Part shown: positions 52,438 through 59,743 of the stretch, piece by piece
Numbering within the stretch: the first letter of the stretch is position 1
Layout of the letters: the number at the start of each line of letters is the position of its first letter
Origin: Waddlia chondrophila WSU 86-1044
GTDB taxonomy: Bacteria; Chlamydiota; Chlamydiia; Chlamydiales; Waddliaceae
DNA: 64,000 bases
Assembly (NCBI RefSeq): GCF_000092785.1
Contig: NC_014225.1
Coordinates: 943,340-1,007,339 of the forward strand
Reading direction: 5' to 3'
Translations under genes and position numbers: made by a program
Notes under the pieces: model-generated
The model's database searches: none
Seen by the model: the letters and a program-made list of their open reading frames with translations, nothing else
Told to the model about the DNA's origin: nothing

Positions 52438-52900
52438 AGGCACTGACTCCAATTAACGTTTTGACCACAGCTTTTGTTTCGGCAAAAATCTCCTGATCGC
52501 TTGTTAAAGCTTCCACTTCATCCCATGAAAACCAGCGAAGGCCGTCTGTCTCTTCCGGGTTTTCGATGAGCTTTCCTCCCTGCGGGCGTGCAAGAAAGAC
52601 CATATCGATATGTTGATGCGCAGGCACCCCGTTATGTTCAGGAATTTCTTCCAGCAAGCATAAATAGGGGCGTTCGATACTTTTTGCGTTCCAGTTGTCA
52701 ACCCAGATATTCTCCTGCGGGATGATGGAAATGTGCAATCCGGTTTCTTCAAATGCTTCCCTTCTGGCAGCTTCTGGAGGTGTTTCGTTCGGATCGATAT
52801 GGCCTCCTGGAGGCAGCCATTTTTGGAGTTTTTTATGAAAGATTAAAAGGACTTTGTCATTTTCCAGAATATAGACGGTAGAAGTAAATTCTCTTTTCAT
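52430..52900 (-). CDS. NUDIX hydrolase
   Basis: A 156-residue NUDIX hydrolase. The NUDIX box GHIDPNETPPEAARREAFEETGL (about residues 33-55) keeps all the GX5EX7REUXEEXGU residues, so it should hydrolyse a nucleoside diphosphate derivative. The N-terminus EFTSTVYILENDKVLLIFHKKLQKWLPPGG is typical. The substrate is unknown. It starts upstream of, and overlaps, the P-loop/DRTGG gene. Confidence 0.92.
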   Translation of the reverse strand: MKREFTSTVYILENDKVLLIFHKKLQKWLPPGGHIDPNETPPEAARREAFEETGLHISIIPQENIWVDNWNAKSIERPYLCLLEEIPEHNGVPAHQHIDMVFLARPQGGKLIENPEETDGLRWFSWDEVEALTSDQEIFAETKAVVKTLIGVSAYA

Positions 52901-53258
52901 TTAAATGCACACGATAAATTTCATATTGAAATGAACATCATCTCGAATTTCCAAATTTTATGAAACCGTAACGATTAAAAAATTAGGGCGTATGAAAGTC
53001 CTTCAAAATTTTAGCAAACTTTTTCGATGGTCAGAACATCATATGCGAGGGATTTTTTTGAAAAATAATTCTTATCAATAAATTGTCGAGTCGATTAGGA
53101 TCCATGTCCATAAAAAATGGAGTTGTCGATGCTGAAACGCAGATTGCTACCGAAACTTGCCTTAGAGGTCATTATTTCGATTCATCTGCTAAGAATTGAT
53201 TTTCGGTAAGGGATTACCCTTACTCTTCAAATCCCTTCTACGCATCTGAACCAAACTA
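52901..53258. other. Non-coding stretch with inverted repeat
   Basis: 358 bases without a credible gene between the NUDIX start and the RHS fragment. It holds the left arm and part of the right arm of a perfect 38-bp inverted repeat, and between them a smaller palindrome GGTAAGGGATTACCCTTAC (about 53205-53223). I see no ribosome site or promoter in it with confidence. Confidence 0.6.
53137..53174 (+). repeat. Inverted repeat, left arm (38 bp)
   Basis: Perfect reverse complement of 53257-53294, 38 of 38 bases, with an 82-base spacer. It begins ACGCAGATTGCTACCGAAAC. A third partial copy lies at 53831-53852. Confidence 0.9.
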
Positions 53259-53294
53259 ATGACCTCTAAGGCAAGTTTCGGTAGCAATCTGCGT
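53257..53294 (-). repeat. Inverted repeat, right arm (38 bp)
   Basis: Mate of the arm at 53137-53174. It contains the ATG (53259) and first codons of the RHS N-terminal fragment, so the repeat is partly coding. It ends GGTAGCAATCTGCGT. Confidence 0.9.
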
Positions 53295-53529
53295 CTGAAG
53301 CGATTATTGATTTTTATCTTTCTTCCCTTTTTGATTTACTGCGATGAAGAGAATCAAGTGGAGCTTCTTTCAGACCGTTTTCAAGCGCCTTCAGGCATCG
53401 TTGCCGGTTGCGTCAATGTCGTTACAGGCAATTATTTCCTCGTTGAAACAGACCTTTATGTTCCAGGCCCCGTTCCGATCATTTACAAACGTTTTTACAA
53501 TAGCGGAAACCTTGGAGGCGGAATGCTTG
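53259..53529 (+). pseudogene. RHS-repeat toxin, N-terminal fragment
   Basis: The frame from 53259 encodes a basic start, a hydrophobic stretch ending at a Cys (LLIFIFLPFLIYC, possibly a lipoprotein signal) and then SGIVAGCVNVVTGNYFLVETDLYVPGPVPI-type sequence followed by YKRFYNSGNLGGGML. This is the start of an RHS/YD-repeat protein (DUF6531-like region with the TGNyxxxETDLxxxGPxP motif). After about residue 90 the homology ends at the junction with the transposase fragment near 53529, and the frame stops at 53567. An intact RHS protein would be well over 1,000 residues, so this is a remnant. Confidence 0.8.
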
Positions 53530-53760
53530 ATCCTTCCTGCCTTTCATCGATTCCAGGTATTCATTGACTTCATTTTCAATAGCCTGTTGAAGCAACAGGC
53601 GAGCTCCTTCCCTCAAAGTTTGTTCCAGAAAACTCTTCATTTCATTTGTTGCGTGAAATTTATCCAAAGAAATGACATCATCTTTCATGAGCGTATCTCC
53701 TATAAAATTTGTTTTTGATTCTAAAATTTCATAGGGTACGCTCTTTTTATCTCAAACACA
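53530..53760 (-). mobile_element. IS256-family insertion fragment
   Basis: On the minus strand an ATG at 53688, with GGAG before it, encodes about 53 residues like the N-terminus of IS256/mutator transposases (KSFLEQTLREGARLLLQQAI, then ENEVNEYLESMKGRKD). The homology stops abruptly at about 53530, where the RHS fragment begins on the other strand, so the rest of the transposase is gone. Upstream sequence to about 53760 is likely the element's left end, though I could not define terminal repeats. Confidence 0.7.
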
Positions 53761-53830
53761 ACATTTGAAAATATCTCACTCTTCGATGCTTAAAACTGTA
53801 TCTGGCACCTTTCAATCCGTTCTAAATGAG

Positions 53831-53852
53831 GTTTCGGTAGCAATCTGCGTCT
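53831..53852 (-). repeat. Third partial copy of the repeat (22 bp)
   Basis: 22 bases (GTTTCGGTAGCAATCTGCGT plus CT) identical to 53275-53296 in direct orientation. It lies 16 bases upstream of the immunity gene's ATG, and its end abuts the immunity gene's ribosome site. Confidence 0.85.
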
Positions 53853-53867
53853 TAGGAGAAAATTTGT

Positions 53868-54098
53868 ATGAGTAAAGTATTAACGTTTGAATTAGATGAA
53901 AAAAACGAGCTTTTAGAAATTCATGGAAATGTCGAAGGTCTAATTTTTTTGCGAGATAAAATAACAAATCTTATTGAAATGGAAAAAAATAAACATATCC
54001 ACTTAATGATTCCATCGTGGGGTGGTGAAGAACTTTCAGAAAAGAAACAGAGTGAGCAAAACACGCTAGTACCTCATGTAAAAATTTTCAAGTGGTGA
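53868..54098 (+). CDS. Imm32-like immunity protein
   Basis: A 76-residue protein with a good GGAG ribosome site 9 bases before its ATG. The second half, HIHLMIPSWGGEELSEKKQ then LVPHVKIFKW, closely resembles the Imm32 family (HLMTPSWGGxELS ... H-x-K-(I/V)-Y-K-W) of polymorphic-toxin immunity proteins. The gene lies between the two RHS fragments, in the same frame as the downstream RHS core remnant but separated by a stop. It looks intact, so immunity may outlast the toxin. The toxin domain it would neutralise is not visible in the window. Confidence 0.75.
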   Translation: MSKVLTFELDEKNELLEIHGNVEGLIFLRDKITNLIEMEKNKHIHLMIPSWGGEELSEKKQSEQNTLVPHVKIFKW

Positions 54099-54104
54099 AA
54101 GAGA

Positions 54105-54460
54105 GTAGATGAAGAGACGGGCTGGGTCTATTTTGGGAGGCGTTATTACGCTCCTTCTTGGGGTAGATGGACGACAGCGGATCCCGCCTAGTTTGCAGAT
54201 GGCCCGAACCTCTATGCCTATGCGCACAACAATCCTTTAAAATATCTGGATCCGGACGGTCTGTCGGCAATCGAACATCAGCAGATGAACAGGCCCGGGA
54301 CGCAAGGGACGTTTTTTGGAAGCTTTTCCCGAGACATATTAGGTGATACCAGTTGGAGGCTGGGAGATTACGTGTGCGATAACTGACAGTCGAGCTTGGG
54401 ACCGGAGTAGGCCTTGCCTATGGCGGGACGGAGGGTGAAGGCTGCGGTCAGTCCGATTGA
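54105..54460 (+). pseudogene. RHS core remnant (DPxG end of RHS repeat)
   Basis: Translation shows the RHS-associated core: DEETGWVYFGRRYYAPSWGR, then W-TTADPA, a TAG stop at 54189-54191, and NLYAYAHNNPLKYLDPDG. The order (ETGxxYxxxRYYxPxxGRW, NLYxYxxNNPxxxxDPxG) is the universal RHS/YD core that precedes the variable toxin tip. After it come a frameshift near 54383 and about 25 glycine-rich residues before a stop at 54458. No start codon or complete frame exists, so this is a decayed toxin 3' part. Confidence 0.8.
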
Positions 54461-54494
54461 AAAATTTCTTGCCTTTTCAAAAAGGCGGGAAATC

Positions 54495-54503
54495 TGTTAT
54501 GAT
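54495..54503 (+). promoter_or_regulatory. Extended -10 promoter of SRP RNA
   Basis: TGTTATGAT (TG at 54495-54496, TATGAT at 54498-54503) with a poor -35 (TTTCAA at 54475-54480, 17-base spacing). The predicted start is near 54510, just before the RNA. Confidence 0.55.
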
Positions 54504-54517
54504 GGAAGATAAATTTT

Positions 54518-54611
54518 CCGGGGAGCTCGGGGAAAGAGTCAGTCCGAACCAGGTCAGGACAGGAATGTAGCAGCCTTAAGGACCCCGATTCTTGCCCTGA
54601 GTTTTCTCCGG
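54518..54611 (+). ncRNA. ffs: Signal recognition particle RNA, 4.5S type
   Basis: The conserved SRP domain IV core is present: GAACCAGGTCAGG followed by ACAGGAATGTAGCAGCCTTA, which matches the family's CCAGGUCAGGxxxGGAAxxxAGCAGCC loop pattern. The ends pair as a long interrupted stem (CCGGGGAGCTCGGGG with CCCTGAGTTTTCTCCGG). A run of seven Ts at 54612-54618 ends it, as a factor-independent terminator. It binds Ffh and targets nascent membrane proteins. Confidence 0.9.
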
Positions 54612-54617
54612 TTTTTT

Positions 54618-55097
54618 TTATGGCTGATGGCTTCTCAGCATCCAGAGATTCTTTTCCAGATCCCTTAAAATCTCGGTCAATATATCAGCGGTTGAAGGAT
54701 CGTTTTCCTCTTCTGATTGTTCAAAAACATTTTTCATATCGCTGATGTGCTGTTCATACGATTCGATTAGCGAACTTAACATTTCATTTCCATTAAGCTC
54801 TTGATGGATCTCTTGAATGGATATTTTCTTTGAAAAAGCCATAACAGATGCGTCAACTTTTTTGTTCAACTGACGAATTCGCTCTGCGATCAGATCGTTC
54901 TGATTGGTAAGAGAAATGTATTGCTCCTCGAACATTTCATGCAATGAATGAAACCGAGGATCCACCACATTCCAGTGGCAATGCAGTGTTTTGATATAAA
55001 GGGCAATGTGGTCAGCCAGCAAATATTCCAACTTATCCGCCAATTGAAGTTTGCTGCCGGATTTAGTCATTTGAAAGATGTTTTCACGCACTTCCAT
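54618..55097 (-). CDS. dps: Dps-family ferritin-like protein
   Basis: A 159-residue Dps. The ferroxidase ligands are visible in LHCHWNVVDPRFHSLHEMFEEQY (His, Asp and Glu residues near 39-60). The rest is four-helix. Dps forms a dodecamer that stores iron and protects DNA under starvation or oxidative stress. AAGGAGG precedes the ATG. A minus-strand TATAAT (55126-55121) with an upstream TG in extended position is the likely promoter. The gene is divergent from the methyltransferase. Confidence 0.93.
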   Translation of the reverse strand: MEVRENIFQMTKSGSKLQLADKLEYLLADHIALYIKTLHCHWNVVDPRFHSLHEMFEEQYISLTNQNDLIAERIRQLNKKVDASVMAFSKKISIQEIHQELNGNEMLSSLIESYEQHISDMKNVFEQSEEENDPSTADILTEILRDLEKNLWMLRSHQP

Positions 55098-55120
55098 CCC
55101 AACCTCCTTGTATAAATTTA

Positions 55121-55126
55121 ATTATA
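55121..55126 (-). promoter_or_regulatory. -10 box of dps
   Basis: TATAAT on the minus strand with TGT directly before it (extended -10). The start would be near 55114, 17 bases before the ATG. The box overlaps the start region of the divergent methyltransferase gene. Confidence 0.5.
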
Positions 55127-55131
55127 ACATT

Positions 55132-56283
55132 ATGGTTGCTTTTATGGTAAAGATCAGCTTAGAAAATGTTTTATGGGGAGGGGAACAAGGCGTTCCTGCA
55201 AGCACTTATGGCTTAAAAACTCAAAATTTTTGGAGAAGCTCAACGCTTTTAAAAGATACACCCCATGTCCGGTTTTTGAGGCTTTATCAAGAAAAGGGAG
55301 AAGGTCTCTTAAAATCAGGATTTTATAAAGAGACAGACTACTATCGCAATCTTTGCGAATGCATCGAGCAATGCGGCAATTATTTCAATATTACCAATTC
55401 TAAGGATGCAGGCGAACAAATGCGCCGTTTTATCGATCATTTTAAAGGCAAAGACGCGCCTAGAGTGTATCATCAATCCGACGGCCAAGATCCGTTAGTT
55501 GCGAAAAATGCTTTTAGCGATTATTACGAGATTGTCGATGGAATTCATCGATTGGCAATCGATTATGTCAAGGGAGAAAAAGAAGCCGAGTGCCGGCTGA
55601 GTTCTGAGCAGCCAATGACTTTATTGCAAAAGCTAATATTGGGAAATGCGTGGACTCCCGGACAGAAGCTTCTCTACCAACCTATTCAAGCTCCAGAGTT
55701 AGAGTCGTTTACCTTAGTGCGTAAATGTACTGATAGATTTAAATTAATGCAAAAGATGATTGACTCCTATGGCTGGGATTTTTTAGGGAAAAAATATTTG
55801 GACTTGGGGTGTTCCTATGGTTTTTTCATGAATCGGATGGAAGCGTTGGGAATGAGGTCTTATGGAGTTGACAGCTGTCCAAACTCTATTATACTTGCCC
55901 AAGTTTGTTACCAGCAACCCAGGGAAAGGCTGTTGTGTCTGTCTTTGGAAAATTTTTTTGAGCTTAACGAAGAAAAATACCATGCTGTTTCGTTGCTTAG
56001 TGTCCTGCATCATTTTTTGTTAGGCCGAGGGAAGATGACTGCAAAGCAATTGATTTATGAAGTTGATAAAATCACTGAAAAAGTGTTGTTTTTGGACTCT
56101 GGACAGAATCACGAAGAGTGGTTTAAGGAATCTTTGCCAGACTGGAACGAAGAGAGGATGGTCGAATGGCTGAAAGAAAATACAACATTTGATGACGTGA
56201 TTGTGCTTGGGAAAGACGAAGACAATGTCGGTGTGTATGCTCTCAACTATCATCGTTCACTAGTTGCCTGTATCAGAAAATAG
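55132..56283 (+). CDS. Methyltransferase with ParB-like N-terminal segment
   Basis: A 383-residue protein. Around residues 145-180 it reads YYEIVDGIHRLAIDYVKGEK, close to the DGxHRLxA motif of ParB/sulfiredoxin-like domains. The C-terminal half is a class I SAM methyltransferase: KYLDLGCSYGFFMNRME (motif I, about residue 222) and SLLSVLHHFL (motif IV). The rest of the N-terminal half is not recognised. The start at 55132 (ATG) is chosen because the longer frame runs through the dps start; another ATG is at 55144. It overlaps the convergent second methyltransferase by 24 bases. Substrate unknown. Confidence 0.78.
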   Translation: MVAFMVKISLENVLWGGEQGVPASTYGLKTQNFWRSSTLLKDTPHVRFLRLYQEKGEGLLKSGFYKETDYYRNLCECIEQCGNYFNITNSKDAGEQMRRFIDHFKGKDAPRVYHQSDGQDPLVAKNAFSDYYEIVDGIHRLAIDYVKGEKEAECRLSSEQPMTLLQKLILGNAWTPGQKLLYQPIQAPELESFTLVRKCTDRFKLMQKMIDSYGWDFLGKKYLDLGCSYGFFMNRMEALGMRSYGVDSCPNSIILAQVCYQQPRERLLCLSLENFFELNEEKYHAVSLLSVLHHFLLGRGKMTAKQLIYEVDKITEKVLFLDSGQNHEEWFKESLPDWNEERMVEWLKENTTFDDVIVLGKDEDNVGVYALNYHRSLVACIRK

Positions 56284-57177
56284 ATCTTTTCTTTTGGCAA
56301 GGATGATAATATGGCTGATACTAGCTTCGCTATGACTCAGTTTTTCCAAAAGCAGCAGCAGAGTTTTACTTTGTTTGACAGCTCTTTCAATAAGGTTAGC
56401 GATCGGAGCCAGCCATCCCCATAGAGCTCCTATTGACCCTGTCGAGTTCCACTTGAACCATGCACGCCAGATAGAACATCTGTCGTTTAGTGCGTTTTTT
56501 CTTTCTTCGGCGCTTCGGCTTGCATGTGAGAATTTGCGAGGCATTGAAAAGAAATTTTGCAGCCTGATCTGGCGGCTATGAAAGCTCAGTTGATAATCGA
56601 GAATTTCCCATTCCGTGTGCATAAGGCCAATGAGTTTATCCAGAGCATCTTCTGAATGGATATCGACGGATGTGGAGAATAGAATCCTGCCATCCCGCTT
56701 TGTCAAGCGAGCAAGCTCGTTAAAGAAAAGACGATGTTCTCTAGGAGATATGAATCCGATCAGTTCCGTACAGGCAACAAGATCAAACGAGAAATCTTCC
56801 AAATGCGTATTAGGGACGCAGGACAAAATAGGTGTGATCCCTTTTTCATTTTCACTCATGCATGATGCATTTTGCGCGATGTCTACAGCGCTGACCATAC
56901 CTCCATTGTCGCGATATTTCTTTGTCAAATGCCCGTGTCCCGATCCAAGATCGGCGATTTTAAGTCCGTTGAGATCCAAATGTTTTTGAATAAAATGGAT
57001 TGTGCGCTCGATTCTGGTTCTTTCTCTCGCGTTTCTCATGGGATTAAACTGGTTCGGATTTTTTTTCCATTCCCTTTCGAAGCGTGCTTTAGTGGCTTCT
57101 CTAAATGTTTTAGGTTTTAAGCGATCTGAATACGGGATCGAGACCGTCTTATCTTGAATCACATTAAGCTTGTTCAT
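56260..57177 (-). CDS. Class I SAM-dependent methyltransferase
   Basis: A 305-residue methyltransferase. Motif I is KIADLGSGHGHLTKKYR (about residues 72-88), then VSAVDIAQNA and DLVACTELIGFIS, with the ARLTKRDGRILFSTS strand. The N-terminal 60 residues are basic. The C-terminal 100 residues form an extra helical part. The ATG overlaps the asparagine-synthase stop (ATGA), making a coupled pair, which suggests that the two act on a common small molecule or glycan. No substrate can be named. Confidence 0.85.
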   Translation of the reverse strand: MNKLNVIQDKTVSIPYSDRLKPKTFREATKARFEREWKKNPNQFNPMRNARERTRIERTIHFIQKHLDLNGLKIADLGSGHGHLTKKYRDNGGMVSAVDIAQNASCMSENEKGITPILSCVPNTHLEDFSFDLVACTELIGFISPREHRLFFNELARLTKRDGRILFSTSVDIHSEDALDKLIGLMHTEWEILDYQLSFHSRQIRLQNFFSMPRKFSHASRSAEERKNALNDRCSIWRAWFKWNSTGSIGALWGWLAPIANLIERAVKQSKTLLLLLEKLSHSEASISHIIILAKRKDLFSDTGN

Positions 57178-59063
57178 GCAGGTTCATCCAGTAAATCGGA
57201 GACTGTGATCTCAGGAGGTTTAGAGTCGATAGGGCGGTTAATGAATAATCTGAACCAGATTTCCAGCTGTAGAATAGACCATAGCTTGCGGTGCGTATCG
57301 TTGGCGTATCCTAAATGATTGATTTGATCTTTCAGCCAATTTTGGGAGACGAGCCCATTGTCGACAAGAGTCCCATTCGGAAGTTTAAGGAACAGGTCTT
57401 TCATTGGACTGTTTTCCATCCAACTTTTAAGAAAGAGTTGCCGTGTGCGCTTTGGCCTTTGGATAATCTGATCGGGAAGAGAGTTTTCCATTAAAGACTT
57501 GAGGTATCCTGCTGCCTCTTCCTCTTTGAGAAAATTCGGCTCAGGAAGAGATGCCAGATACTCCACCACGCCGCGATTGAGAAAAGGGGACTGCCAATCG
57601 ATCTGATGAGCTGTTGTCAGCCTTTCATATTGATGAATGTAGCAATCAACAAGGCGGGTTTTTACGTCGAAATAAAGGTATGAAGCAACTGTAGACTGTA
57701 CTCTAAAGAGATGGTGAAATTTGTGCAAAAATACTTCCGGATCGAAAATTCCTCTTAACTTTGGAGATGCTTTCGCTAGTTCCGCTTCATCGAAATAAGC
57801 ATTGGCTTTCAAGTAGCTAGATTGCAACGGGTCTGTCCGTGATTCTTTCATTAATTCGTAGGCAAAAGGTTTGTACACTCTTTGCATGATCGGGATGAGG
57901 GCTCTTTGCAAGCGGTGAAGCCAGTTCAGAGCGATTTGCCTGATAAGGCTTGCGTCCTGTTCTTTTGTCGTATAGCGGCTATGTCCTGCAAAAAGTTCAT
58001 CGCTTCCCATACCGGAAAAAACCGTTTTAGTGTTTTTAGAGGCCATTTCACATAGCTTCCAGGTAGCAACCACGTTGAGATCGGCAATCGGCTCGTCAAG
58101 ATACCAGTTGATTTTTACAAGATCATTTGCGAATGTGTCTTGAGTGATTTTATAGGTTTCCTGTGGGATATTCAAGGAGCTGGATATGAGTTTTGCCGCT
58201 TCGATATCTCCTTCGTTTTCATTCAGAAATCCTACGCTGTACGAAAGGATTCTGTCATTTTTGCTGAGTTTTTTCAGATAGTGGGCGACACTTGCCGAGC
58301 CAAGTCCACCCGACATAAAGCAGCCGATTTTTTCTTCTTTATTGGGAAGGCACTGTTTGATGCTTGATTCGAAGATCTTGCTTAAATTTCCTAAAATTTG
58401 CTCTTTCGATCCTTTAGTAGGGTGCTCAAAATAAGAGCTATATGACCAGTAGGACTCGATTGTTTTACTTCCTTCCAAATGAAGTTGCAGAAAATGCGCC
58501 GGTAAAAGCTTGTTGATCCCTTTAATCGGACTCATGTCTTGAGGAATATATCCAAAGAAGAGGTAGGCCGATAGCGCATCGATCGCGGCTGTTTGCGGGA
58601 CAGCTCCTGTGGACAGAATCGCTTTCAATTCGCTGGCAAAAATGAAATGGTGGTTGTCTTGAAACCAGTATAAAGGTCTTCTGCCTATCCTATCTCTTGC
58701 TAACAGGAGTTTTTTCTTATTCTGATCAAGGATGGCGATTGCGAAATCCCCTTCGATTTTTTCTAGAAACTTAGTGTCCAAGAGTTCATACGCTTTCAAT
58801 ACCAACTCGGCATGAGAAGTTGATTTCATCCGCATCGCCTGTGCGATCTCTTTGGAATTAGTCAGCGTTCCATCAATTGCACAGAAAATCGATTTGTTTC
58901 TGCTATAGGCGGTCTGACTTCCACATCCTCCTATCTGAATATTTTTATAAGTGTGGATGGCAGGCTCTTCCAGACAGCGATGCTTTAGCGTCTTCACCAT
59001 CGGTTTGATTAGATCGTTCATTTGAAAAAGATCGGGATAAACAATTCCTGCAATGCCGCTCAT
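57174..59063 (-). CDS. Asparagine synthase homologue with altered active sites
   Basis: A 629-residue protein of asparagine synthetase B architecture: N-terminal Ntn amidotransferase domain (residues 1-200) and C-terminal ATP-pyrophosphatase domain. In AsnB the mature protein starts with a catalytic Cys; here the second residue is Ser (MSGIAGIVYP), so glutaminase activity should be lost or changed. The PP-loop reads SGGLGS with Gly255 in place of the nearly universal Asp of SGGxDS. The rest (GMGSDELFAGH, ARDRIGRRPLYW) is well kept. It is therefore a divergent AsnB-like protein, perhaps using ammonia or with another amidation/transfer role. Coupled to the methyltransferase downstream. Confidence 0.87.
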   Translation of the reverse strand: MSGIAGIVYPDLFQMNDLIKPMVKTLKHRCLEEPAIHTYKNIQIGGCGSQTAYSRNKSIFCAIDGTLTNSKEIAQAMRMKSTSHAELVLKAYELLDTKFLEKIEGDFAIAILDQNKKKLLLARDRIGRRPLYWFQDNHHFIFASELKAILSTGAVPQTAAIDALSAYLFFGYIPQDMSPIKGINKLLPAHFLQLHLEGSKTIESYWSYSSYFEHPTKGSKEQILGNLSKIFESSIKQCLPNKEEKIGCFMSGGLGSASVAHYLKKLSKNDRILSYSVGFLNENEGDIEAAKLISSSLNIPQETYKITQDTFANDLVKINWYLDEPIADLNVVATWKLCEMASKNTKTVFSGMGSDELFAGHSRYTTKEQDASLIRQIALNWLHRLQRALIPIMQRVYKPFAYELMKESRTDPLQSSYLKANAYFDEAELAKASPKLRGIFDPEVFLHKFHHLFRVQSTVASYLYFDVKTRLVDCYIHQYERLTTAHQIDWQSPFLNRGVVEYLASLPEPNFLKEEEAAGYLKSLMENSLPDQIIQRPKRTRQLFLKSWMENSPMKDLFLKLPNGTLVDNGLVSQNWLKDQINHLGYANDTHRKLWSILQLEIWFRLFINRPIDSKPPEITVSDLLDEPA

Positions 59064-59089
59064 TCATTACTCCCTTAATCATGGATTTT

Positions 59090-59122
59090 TAGAGCGTATC
59101 TTCTAAATCGACGACACGCTCT
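59090..59122. terminator. Imperfect hairpin between divergent genes
   Basis: AGAGCGT (59091-59097) and ACGCTCT (59116-59122) form a 7-bp stem with an 18-base loop. It lies in the 136-base gap between the asparagine synthase start and the Hcp-like gene, so a promoter-linked or regulatory role is as likely as termination. Confidence 0.35.
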
Positions 59123-59199
59123 TAAGAGTATATTTTTGTTGAATTTTTTGGAACCTTCGGAAAGAATGCAAGCTGATGAGAGTTGAAACCGGAGAAATC

Positions 59200-59730
59200 A
59201 TGAAACACTTACTTCTAGCCCTTCTGCTGTTTGGGATAACGGCAGTTTATTCCCAGGAAGAATTTGCCTATTTAAAAATGGGAGGAGTTGTCGGGGATAG
59301 CCAGGCGCCAGGCCATCGATCCTGGTTTGAATTGTCTACTTTTGATCAGGGACCGTATAGATGGACAAAAAAAGGAAGGGAGCAAAATTATTTGCCTCGC
59401 GAATCAGGTTCTGAAGGAGCTGGAAAGCTGGTGGTTGTCCGTACCGCTCGCAACCCTTCGCAGCAAATGTATGAGGCGGCTGTAAAGGGAACTTATTTCG
59501 GTACAGTTGAGATTGATGTTCCTGTTTCTACAGGAATGGGGGATCACTACATTCGCTGGACCCTTTCCGATGTTGTGGTGACAGGTCTTAACGTGGAACG
59601 TGCTCATGGGAAAAAGGGGCTGCCTATCGAACAGGCGACGCTTTCTTATCAAAGAGCTGAATGGCAGTTGCCTGAACAGAAAATACAGTCTCATGAGCAT
59701 AAAAATTCAAGTTCCTGGCATTACCGTTAG
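59200..59730 (+). CDS. Exported Hcp-like (COG3157) protein
   Basis: A 176-residue protein starting at the ATG at 59200, 5 bases after GGAG. A signal peptide (KHLLLALLLFGITAVYSQEE) precedes a body like the Hcp type VI secretion tube protein: FAYLKMGGVVGDSQAPGH then a WFELSTFDQG strand, later IRWTLSDVVVTGLNVE and the final IEQATLSYQRAEW, which matches the TESxSLNFxKIEW end of Hcp. True Hcp is not made with a Sec signal. No other T6SS gene is in the window. It may be an Hcp-fold protein used outside a T6SS. The MBL gene follows 13 bases later. Confidence 0.78.
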   Translation: MKHLLLALLLFGITAVYSQEEFAYLKMGGVVGDSQAPGHRSWFELSTFDQGPYRWTKKGREQNYLPRESGSEGAGKLVVVRTARNPSQQMYEAAVKGTYFGTVEIDVPVSTGMGDHYIRWTLSDVVVTGLNVERAHGKKGLPIEQATLSYQRAEWQLPEQKIQSHEHKNSSSWHYR

Positions 59731-59743
59731 AGGGTGTAGAAAA

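Noticed and set aside
53259-53567. The 102-residue frame as an intact small gene
   Set aside because: The RHS homology ends at the transposase junction and the remaining residues are read from the antisense of the insertion, so it is a fragment.
53479-53688. The 69-residue minus-strand frame as a complete gene
   Set aside because: Only the first 53 residues resemble a transposase; the rest is antisense RHS sequence.
53137-53852. CRISPR array from the repeated 22-38 bp units
   Set aside because: Only three copies in mixed orientation with unequal spacers of 82 and more than 500 bases, and no cas genes nearby.
54088-54270. Minus-strand 60-residue frame in the RHS remnant
   Set aside because: It is the complement of the RHS core remnant and resembles nothing known.
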